From the NCBI RefSeq assembly GCF_001684335.1, contig NZ_LOIC01000083.1, positions 105,326 to 164,738 of the forward strand: a stretch of DNA of 59,413 bases, read 5' to 3'. This stretch comes from Photorhabdus namnaonensis (GTDB lineage Bacteria; Pseudomonadota; Gammaproteobacteria; Enterobacterales; Enterobacteriaceae). The notes beneath the pieces are model-generated. The model had not been told where the DNA came from, did not search any database, and worked only from the letters and a program-made list of their open reading frames with translations. The number at the start of each line of letters is the position of its first letter. Within the stretch, counting starts at the first letter, position 1. The position numbers were made by a program, and so were the translations under genes. Shown piece after piece: positions 17,620 through 28,000 of this stretch.

Positions 17620-18765
17620 ATGAATAATAAAATAGACCGGCTGGTTAAATTAGCGAAAGCGTTTTCAAATGAAGTACTTCGGCCTCAAGCCGGTGTATTT
17701 GACCAACAAGGCGGCGTACCAAGAGAAGTTATTACTCAAATGGCCGATTTAGGATTTCTGGGATCTATTCTACCGCGAGAATATGGCGGTAGTGGCATTG
17801 ATCCATTGTCATACGGCTATTTAACGGAAGAAATCGGTAAAGGCTGCAATTCGGCAAGGGCATTGCTTACGGTCCACACCAGTTTGGTGGGTGAAACGTT
17901 AGTGAGACTTGCCAACGCGGAACAAAAAGAAAAGTATCTGCCGGCAATGTGTAAAGGTGAGAAAATTGCCTGTTTTGCACTGTCTGAGCCTAATGCCGGG
18001 ACAGATGCTGGCTCAATTCAGACAACGTATGAAGAGACAGATTCAGGTTATCGCATCAATGGTAATAAAAAGTGGATCACCTACTCGGGAATTGCGGATT
18101 TGTTTTTGGTCTTTGCCAAGAATGGCGACAAAATCAGCGCCTTTATGGTCGAGAAAGAAGCAGTTGGATTGAGTCGGACACTCATGACAGGACTGTTGGC
18201 TAGTCGTGGTGCTTATCTATCCGAGTTGAGCTTTGATAACGTAGAGATCCCTAAAGATAGTCTGATAGGACGAGAAGGTGCAGGGTTAAGTTTTGTGGCG
18301 AATACCGCGCTCTTTTATGGCCGATACAGTATCGCTTGGGCTGGGGTGGCAATTGCTCATGCGGCTCTGGAGGAAATGATTACCTATGCCCGCAAAAGAG
18401 TGCAGTTCGGTAAAAAAATTGCCCAGCACCAATTAATTCAAGGTCTAATTACCGATTCAACAACGGTTTTTTATGCGGCAAAAGCCTTATGCGAGAAGAT
18501 TGGCGAATTAAGAAACCAAGGTAGCCATGATGCAATAATGGAAACCAATATTGCTAAATATCAGAGTTCGTTAGCCGCTATTCAAGTTGCAAATAACGCT
18601 GTACAGGTTTTAGGGGGTAATGGCCTGTGTAATCACTATCCTGTGGAGCGGTTATATCGAGAAGCTAAGGTACTGGAAATTATCGAAGGCACCAGCCAAA
18701 TCCAGCAAGTTTTAATTGCACAACATGCATTAAGACAGTTTTATCGTAAAGAATCCGTTCTTTAA
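17620..18765 (+). CDS. Acyl-CoA dehydrogenase-like, hydroxymalonyl-ACP pathway
   Basis: The 381-aa flavoprotein has the acyl-CoA dehydrogenase fold signatures: FALSEPNAGTDAGS near residue 122, KKWITYSG near 149, and C-terminal EIIEGTSQIQQ with the family's EGTSQIQ end. In FkbI/ZmaE/XcnD-type systems it oxidises the aldehyde on the ACP to the carboxylate, giving (2R)-hydroxymalonyl-ACP. No O-methyltransferase follows, so the unit should stay a free hydroxyl. It ends the four-gene extender block; a 246-bp gap with a hairpin separates it from the first PKS. Confidence 0.9.
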   Translation: MNNKIDRLVKLAKAFSNEVLRPQAGVFDQQGGVPREVITQMADLGFLGSILPREYGGSGIDPLSYGYLTEEIGKGCNSARALLTVHTSLVGETLVRLANAEQKEKYLPAMCKGEKIACFALSEPNAGTDAGSIQTTYEETDSGYRINGNKKWITYSGIADLFLVFAKNGDKISAFMVEKEAVGLSRTLMTGLLASRGAYLSELSFDNVEIPKDSLIGREGAGLSFVANTALFYGRYSIAWAGVAIAHAALEEMITYARKRVQFGKKIAQHQLIQGLITDSTTVFYAAKALCEKIGELRNQGSHDAIMETNIAKYQSSLAAIQVANNAVQVLGGNGLCNHYPVERLYREAKVLEIIEGTSQIQQVLIAQHALRQFYRKESVL

Positions 18766-18784
18766 AATCAGGATATATCAAAAC

Positions 18785-18820
18785 CATCATGCCAAATATT
18801 ATTTTTATTTGGTGATGATG
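18785..18820. promoter_or_regulatory. Hairpin between extender genes and PKS gene
   Basis: CATCATGCCAAATA and TATTTGGTGATGATG pair imperfectly (13 of 14-15 positions, one bulge) around a T-rich loop, 20 bp after the dehydrogenase stop. It may attenuate transcription or stabilise the upstream mRNA; no clear T-run follows. Confidence 0.45.
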
Positions 18821-19011
18821 ATGTCTTGAGTATCTTGGACGTCTATTTATTCGAAAAGTAAATATTATTTCTGAGATGCTCAATCATGACTATTAGGATC
18901 AGCTCTATTGGCTCCAGGTTTGGAGTGTACGTTGAACAATAACGAAGCTCCGTATGAGCATTGATATCCTGCTATTACTCGCCTGTGTAACAACGAAAAC
19001 AAAGGTTAATT

Positions 19012-22000
19012 ATGGAAAATAGTTTTACTGGACTTGAAATTGCTGTAGTCGGCATGGCCGGGCAATTTCCTGGCGCTGATAACGTAAGTGAATTCTGGGA
19101 AATGTTGCGAGGCGGTATAGATGGTATCAGCTCATTTACTGAAAACGAACTTAAAGTCAATGGAATTTCAAAAGAAGAGTATTCGAGAGAAAACTATATT
19201 TCGGCAAAGGGAATAATTAATCATCCATTCAAATTTGCCGCGGATTACTTTGGTATTAACCATTCTGATGCCGTAAGGATGGACCCGCAGATCCGTTTAA
19301 TGATAGAAAACTGCTGGCAAGCTTTAAATCATGCCAATATCGACTCTAAAACATACCAAGGAAAAGTGGGTGTTTTTGCCGGAGCAAGCAGCCAATGGTC
19401 TTGGTTTAAAGAGCTTAATACACAATTTAGTTCAGCGGCTGAACAGTTCCATGTTGCTACTTTAAATGATCCCTCGTTTTGTACGCGGATCTCCTATTTA
19501 CTGAACCTAAGAGGGCCATCGGTCACTATTCAAACTGCATGTTCGACATCCTTAGTAGCGATACATATGGCATGTCAGGCGTTACAAGCCGGTGAGTGTG
19601 ACGTTGCATTAGCTGGCGGGGTGAGTGTTACCCATCCTCATAAAAGTGGTTATCTATATCAAGAAGGGATGATTAACAGCCCCGACGGCAAAACTCGCGT
19701 ATTCGATGAGAATGCATGCGGTACCGTATTCAGTAACGGGGTGGGCGTTGTTGCGTTAAAGCGCCTTGAGGATGCTGTCCAGAGTGGCGATAGAGTTTTT
19801 GCCATCGTTAAAGGCAGTGCGGTAAACAATGATGGCAGTGACAAAATCAGCTTTACCGCGCCCAGCGAATTGGGGCAGAAGAGTGTGATTCAGGACGCGC
19901 TTGAGTATTCGGAAGTAGATGCGGAACAAATTAGTTATATCGAAGCGCATGGAACCGGTACTTTACTTGGCGATCCTATTGAGTTATCCGCGTTAAAAAG
20001 CGTTTTTCCGGGGAATGGCTCATGTGCGTTAGGCTCGGTAAAGTCTAATGTTGGTCACTGTGACGCAGCCGCCGGAGTTTTGGCTTTTATCAAGGTAGCG
20101 CTTTGCACCTATTTCAGAACATTAGTGCCTACGTTGCACTTTAAAAAAGCTAATCCAAAACTGGATTTGGACAACACGCCTTTTTATATCAACACCGAAA
20201 CTAAGCCGTGGGAAGTCGATGATGGTGACGTGCGATTGGCAGGGTTGAGTGCGTTTGGCGTGGGTGGAACCAATGCGCACATCATTTTGCAGGAATATGA
20301 GAATAGGGCGCAGCCTGCGTTGGCGGATCTACAATATCAATCGTTGCCGAATCGCCTTGAGTTTAAACCTGTCGCGAATGTCCAAAAAGAAAGGGTTCAG
20401 CATGCCAAGGTTGCAGAAGTACACCAAGCGCGACCCTATTCATTTGATAAAGCCAGTTTACAAACAGCGCTACTTGAAATGCTGAAAACGCATTTTGCAA
20501 AAGATGCGATTACCCTTAAAGACAACTTTTTTGATGCGGGTGCGAGTTCACTCGATATTGCGCAATTACATGATAAGGTTAATGCCGAGTATGGCTTGAG
20601 CCTAAAAATCAGTGATTACTATCGTTATAGCAACTGTGAGAAATTAGCTCAGCATATTTGCTCGCTAGGTAATAGCCAAACGTTACCAAAGAGTAAACGC
20701 ACACCTCAGAATACATCGCTAATATCCGTTTCAAGCGAAGAGACTAGGCACCATTACCCTCAACACGCGGTTGCTGTTGTGGGCATGAGCGGGCGCTTTC
20801 CGGGCAGTGAGAACATTCAAGAATATTGGCAAAATCTGCTAGAAGGTCATGAAGGTATCCGCTTTTTTTCAGATGAGGAGTTACTCGAAGCAGGTGTTCC
20901 TGCGGCTGTTTTGCAGTTGGACAATTACATCAAAGCCAAGGGTGTGTTATCGAGTTCGTTTGATTTTGATCCAGAGGCATTTGCGTATACGGCTCGTGAA
21001 GCTCAGTATATGGACCCTCAATTCAGGTTGTTACATGAAGCGACATGGCAGGTACTCGATGATGCCGGATATGGCAATCAAAAATACAGACCGATAACCG
21101 GGCTTTTTGCCTCTTGTGGCTCGAATCATCAATGGTTAGAGCGATTAAAAAAAGAGGTGACGGATTCAACGGAGCAGTTTGGTGTTGCGCTTTTGAATGA
21201 CCGAGAGTTTTTGACAACTCGTGTTGCTTACAAACTAAATCTAACCGGACCGGCTGTGACGGTTCAAAGCGCCTGTTCCAGTTCCGCGTTGGCTATCACC
21301 TTAGCCTGTCAGAGTTTATACTCTCATCAATGTGATCTTGCATTAGCTGGCGGGGTATCGATTACCACACCGGTTAAGAGCGGTTACGTCTATGCGCGAG
21401 GGATGGTCAACAGTTCTGATGGTCACTGCCGCCCATTTACCAAAGAAGCGAGTGGCACGGTATTTAGTGATGGCTTGGGGATGGTGGCGCTCAAAAGGTT
21501 AGAGGATGCACTGAGGGATAATGACAACATCTATGGTGTGATCGCGGGTTTTGGCGTCAACAATGATGGTCATGACAAAACGGGATACACCGCTCCTAAT
21601 GCGAATGGACAAGCAAATTGTATTCGCCAATCCTTAAATATGGCCGGTGTTAAACCAGACGAGATTGAATTTCTGGAGGCGCATGGCACCGCAACCTTGG
21701 TTGGTGACGAAATTGAAATTGAGGGCATCAAAGAAGCGCTTGGGGCAGGCGACAGAAATTGTGTCTTGGGGAGTGTGAAATCCAACATCGGTCATACCAA
21801 CACAGCGGCAGGCGTAGCAAGCTTTATTAAAGCGATATTGGCGCTTAAACACCAAATATTGCCGATGTCATGCCATGTTACGGAAACGAACCCTGACTCA
21901 TTGTCTAACACTCGATTCACTTTGATCGATCAATCAAGGCATTGGAAGTGTGACAATGAAATTAGAACCGCCGGAGTCAGCTCTTTTGGTATTGGTGGAA

Positions 22001-25000
22001 CCAATGTGCACTTGACGGTTAAATCGATAGCGCAGTCGGTAAAGAGGGATAATGAGCGTTCAGAACTCGTCGTTCTGTCAAGCAAGAGCCAGCAAGGTTT
22101 AGCTAAAATAGCGAGTAAACTGCATGACCATATCCAGCATGCAGATCAAGAACCCAATCTGACCGATTTGGCTTACACGTTGCAATTAGGGCGAGGTGAG
22201 TTTGATGTCCGTTCGTCAGCGGTTGTGGATAGCATTGAAACATTGAACGCCATGTTGTCTCGTTTGGCCGCTGGTAAATCCGAGGGGCGTGAGATTTCAG
22301 ACAATGCGCCCGGTCTTGTCTTTATGTTCCCAGGGCAGGGAGCGCAATATGTCGAGATGGCGAAGGGTTTATACCACGAGCTAGACATCTTCAAAACTAG
22401 AGTGGATGAATGCCATCAACTGCTACGTGAGCAATTTGATATTGATCTGCTGTCGCTTCTGTACAGCGATGGAGAGGACGCGGAAGAACGCAGTATTGAA
22501 CTGCAAAATACCCGTATCACCCAACCGGTTATCTTTGTTATCTCTTATGCACTGGCGAAGTGTCTGGAAAGTTTCGGTATCCGGGCCAGTGCAATGATTG
22601 GTCACAGTGTGGGAGAGTATGTCGCCGCGACATTGGCAGAAGTGATGACCTTGGAAGAGGCGCTTAAATTGGTTGCTTCACGTGGTCTCATTATGCAGGA
22701 GTGTGAACCGGGAGCCATGCTCAGTGTCGCTTCGAGCAGAGAAAAAGTTGCGCCATTTCTGACGGATTCAGTGACACTGGCTACGATTAACTCGCCTAAT
22801 TCGTGTGTTATCGCGGGTCCTTTGGAAGAGGTTAAAGCGGTACAAGCGCGATTGTCACAAGAGAATTACCGTTGTCGATTATTGAAGACATCGCATGCAT
22901 TTCATACGGCGATGATGTTGCCCGGCGTCGATAAGTTCCGAGCGGAACTGGATAAAGTGGATTTTAAAGCGCCAAAAGCGGCGTTCTTATCAAACGTCAC
23001 AGGCCAGTGGATACAACCGGAAGAGGCGTGTTCAGCCGACTATTGGATCAAGCACTTATGCCAAGCCGTCGAATTCCAACAAGGCATTGAAACTTGCCTG
23101 CAAGAGCCGGCGCTAAACGTATTTTTAGAAGTCGGTCCGGGACGCACTCTTTCAACCTTTGTGAAACAAATAGCGGATAGTCACGCGAATATTTCCGTGT
23201 TTAATCTATTACGTCATCCACTAGAGGAAGAGAGTGACCGAGCCTGCCTGCTTAAGGTATTAGGAGCGCTTTGGTCTTTGGGGATTTCTATCGATTGGAC
23301 TGCCTTATACCAAAATGTCTCTCCGGGGCGTATTAGTCTTCCGGGCTATCAATTCATCAGAGAGCCAAGTTTAAGTGAGTATCATATTTCCTCTACCACG
23401 ACCGGTCGGACATCTGAAACCAAAATAACTAAAAAAGAATTAACGCAGTGGTTGTATACCGAACAGTGGCAACCTGTCGAATTACCGGCCGGAAACACCG
23501 GACAGGCAAATAATATCGTCTGTTTTGTGCCGAGTTTAGCGTGGTGTGATGCTTTTACTGAGCGTTTTAGCCAAGAGGGACAAAAACTTAAATTCGTTAT
23601 TCCGTCGCCGGCGTATTATGTTGATGGCCAAGTAATCGGCGTTACACCGGGAGATAAAAATAGTTTTGATAACTTAATGACTGAGCTAGTCAATTCGAGT
23701 TTCTTGCCGGACTCAATTATTTTTGCCTGGCCGCTTTCCGGTACCAAAGACATAACGACATCTTGGTTTTCTGTCATCTTATTACTGCAATCGTGGGCGA
23801 AATCGGGTCGTTTATCTGAGTTTCGTTTATTATTGGCGACTACAGCACTACCGGAACACAGTCTGCTCAACGGCTTAATTAATGTTATCGCTCAAGAAGT
23901 CACGAAATGCCATCCTCGAATTATTGAATTAGATACGGCTGAATCTATTGAGGCAGCATGCGATATTCTTGCTCAAGAATTAACAGCAAGCGATATGCGT
24001 TTTATTGTCAAACGGTCTCAACAAGCGCGATTTGAAAAGCGTTACCAACAGCTTGAGAATAATGAACCGATTACCGACGTTATTGCCAAAAAACAGCTTT
24101 TCAAAAAACAGGGTGTTTATCTGATTACCGGTGGATTGGGTGATCTGGGTTTGCTGTTTGCAGAACACTTAGTGACGAGATATGGCGCTAAGGTGATTTT
24201 ATCGGGGCGTAGGGATTTACCTCAAAAAGCGCAGTGGGGTGATGTTGAAGTAAAAGCCCATCCTCAGTCAGAAATTATTGATCGAATACATCAATTATCT
24301 CTGATTAATGAAGGGGATATTGATTACTACGCGGCGGACGTTTGTGATCGTCAGGAGATGGAAGCGCTTATTGGTAACATTGAAGCACAATATGGTCAGT
24401 TAAATGGGGTGATCTGTGCGGCCGGTGTGACGCGGGGAGATTCTTTCCAAGGCATTAACCATATTACTATGGAGAACTGTCAGCCCCAGTTTGATACAAA
24501 AGTTTACTCTTACCAGTTGCTTGCAGAACTATTAGAACACAGACAAATTGATTTCTGTATTTTATGTTCCTCCATCGCGGCTATTTTGGGGGGATTAAGC
24601 TTCTCGGCTTACAGTTCAGTGAGTTCTTTTGCTGATGCATTTGCGAAACAACAAAATCAACAGGGTAAACCTTGGGTTAGTATCAACTGGGATGGTTGGG
24701 TATTTGAGCGTAAAAATGCTGATGATGCTATAGGTTCTTCATTAGAGCAGCTATTAATTGAGCCGGATGAAGGTCTTTATATTTTAGAGCGTGTTTTACA
24801 GTCACCTCTTAAGGCGCAGTTAATTGTTTCTACCGGGGATCTGAATAAGCGATTTGAACAATGGGTCGGCACCCATATTAGACCTTTTACTAATCAATCC
24901 CATTCAGCACATTCAAGGCAGACATTCTCAAAGCAGATATTTTCAAAACAACAGATCGTCGACACTATTATGGATATTTGGCAAGACTTCTTAAAAATCC

Positions 25001-28000
25001 ATTCGATTAATAGTGGTGATAACTTCTTTGAATTGGGGGCAAATTCACTAGATCTGGTTCAGGTCAATAAGCGTATTACTGAAGCGCTTTATATTGATTT
25101 GTCCGTGGTGGATATGTTCAGTTATCCGACATCAGAATTACTTGCGGGTTTTATTATTGAGCAAAACGCCATGATGGTGGGGGAAATATCAGTAGCTGCG
25201 GTTGAAAATAGTAAGGCAGCAGAATTTGATACTCCATTGAATAGTCAACGGAGCCAAGATCACGATGCTGATATCAGTAAAAAAATCGCCATTGTTGGTA
25301 TTGCTGCGACATTCCCAGAAGCCGAAAACATTTACGACTTTTGGCAGAACCTCACTTACGGTAAAGAATCCATATCGATATTCAGCAAAGAAGAGCTGCT
25401 TGAAGAGGGGATAGATCAGGCGCTATTAAATAATCCCAACTACATTAGAGCGAAAGGGGTGTTTCCTAACGCGGGTGAGTTTGATGCGACCTTTTTTGGC
25501 TATACACCTTACGAAGCAAGGCAAATGGACCCGCAAGTTCGCGCCTTCCATACGTGTTGCTGGCAGGCATTGCAAGACGCTGGAATTAAGCCCAAAGAAA
25601 GTAGAGACAAAATTGGTCTTTATGCGGCAGCGTCAGGCAATTTGCAGTGGTTAGCTCAGGCGATGGCGACCGCTGAGGGAAGTGCGGGCCAATATAGTGC
25701 AATGACAGTGGCGGATAAGGATTATATGGCGACCATTGTCTCCTATAAATTGAATTTGACAGGCCCAAGTATGGTTTTGTCAACCGCTTGCTCATCGTCT
25801 CTGGTTGCCGTCAATGAGGCAATCAAATCCCTGAGGGCTGGAGAATGTGATGTCGCGCTTGCTGGCGGCGTCTCCATTACTTTACCGACAAAAGCCGGTT
25901 ATCTCTCCGAAGAGGGAATGATCCATGCAAAAGATGGGAAGTGTCGCCCGTTTGATATCCAAGCCAGTGGGACGGTTTTTGGTGATGGCGTTGGCGTTGT
26001 GGTATTAAAGCCACTTCAGCAAGCACTGAAAGACAACGACAATATCTATGCGACCATCATAGGCACCGCGATTAATAATGATGGCGGCAGAAAGGTTGGA
26101 TACACCGCGCCAAGTTATCAGGGGCAAATTGACGTGATTCAAACCGCACTGAAAGATGCGAATGTCTCCGCAGACACGTTAAGCTTTGTTGAAGCGCATG
26201 GTACAGGCACCCATCTGGGGGACCCTATTGAATTTAAAGCGCTTAAACACGCCTTTGCTACTGATAAGAAGAACTTCTGCAAATTAGGCAGTGTAAAATC
26301 TAATATCGGACACTTGAACTCGGCCGCGGGTATTGCCGGACTGATAAAAGCAGCAATGGCGCTTAAATATAAAGAGCTGCCGCCGACAATCAATTTTGCC
26401 AGAATCAACCCGGAAATCGATATTGTCAACAGCCCATTCATTATCAGCAATCAATACAGTCGACTTGATGATTCTCAGGGACTGCTAAGAGCCGGCGTTA
26501 GCTCGTTTGGTATCGGTGGTACGAACGCGCACGTGGTGCTTGAACAAGCGCCATGTGTCAATCGACAAACACTGACCAAAGAGCGGTCAGTTGTTCTGCC
26601 TATCGTATTATCGGCCCCTGATGAAAAGTCGTTAGACAGCTATAAGAAGCAGTTGAAGCGAGCGATCCAAAGCAACGTAGTTGATAGTCACCTCAATGAG
26701 ATGGCATTGAGTCTAATGCAAAGAGACGTTATGCCTTATCTGTTTGTTGCTTATAGCCGGGATCGTGAAGGTTTATTGCAGCGACTGTCGTCGCCATCTT
26801 CTGATTATCTTTACAACAGCATGACGTCAGAGAGAAAAGTGGTCTATTTGTTCCCGGGACAAGGTATGCAATATGCAGCGATGGGACTTTCGCTCTATCA
26901 CACAAATGATCTGTTCAAAACATGGTGTGATCGAGGATTTGAAATAGCCAGCGAATATTGTGCGATCGATTTAAAGCAGCTTTTCCTCTCAGGGGAAGAT
27001 GATGAGAAATTGTATAATACCGAGTTTGCCCAGCCGTTAATGTTTATTATTGAATATTCACTGGTGCAGGTTCTCGCGTCTTATGGCGTTAAACCGGCTG
27101 CGATGTTGGGTCATAGCTTAGGTGAATATGTTGCGGCGGCGGTTGCTGAAATATTCTCGTTCGCGGATGCTATTAGGATGGTTTGTGCCAGAGGCCGTTT
27201 GATGCAGTCCACTGAAGCCGCCGCTATGCTATCTGTTATGTGTTCGGCAACAGTGGCTCAAACCATGTTGTTTGGTCGCTTGGAAATCGCGCTCGATAAT
27301 AGCAGCGAACTTTGTGTGCTCTCTGGTTCAGACGAGGAAATCACCGCGTTTGAGCAACTCTGCGAATCCCGATCAATCAAGACGAAGCGTCTTAAAGTCA
27401 GCCGTGCTTTCCATTCCCGTTATATGGAGCCAATTTTGGCTGATTATGAGCGAGTTATCGGTGACGTGAAACTCTCAGAACCCAAACTTCCTATCATCTC
27501 TAATGTGACCGGAGAATTGAGTACTAAAAATCTGATGGTGGAACCACACTATTGGGTTCGCCAAATTCGTGAACCGGTGCGCTTTACTCAAGGACTGGAG
27601 GAATTACTGGCAAGCGGTGATGCTATTTTCGTCGAGGTGGGGCCTGGAAATGGTTTGTCGTCCCTGATTAAACACCATCAAGATTTCAATGCAAAGCATG
27701 TCTCTCTTTCTCTTATTAGTCGTGGCAAAGAAGAGGAGCCTTGCATCATGGAAAGTCTGGGCATGTTGTCACTGTTGAACGTCAATGTCGATTGGCAGCA
27801 TGAATTGAACGAGACAGTTGCACCTTCGGTAAACCTTCCTCCTATGCCGATTCGAGGTAAAGAATATCCTAAAGATGTGAAAAGGCTACAAGCCATTTTC
27901 TCGGGTCAAGCCGGTTCTGACGTAACCCAATTGTCTACACAAAGTGTAGCGAGAAGCCAAGTTTCTGACGTTACGCAGCCAAAGAGTATGGCAGAAGAAC

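Noticed and set aside
17620..18765. Aminomalonyl-ACP pathway as in colibactin
   Set aside because: An FkbH-type glyceryl-loading enzyme is present, and there is only one dehydrogenase pair and no Ser-code A domain, so hydroxymalonyl is the better reading.
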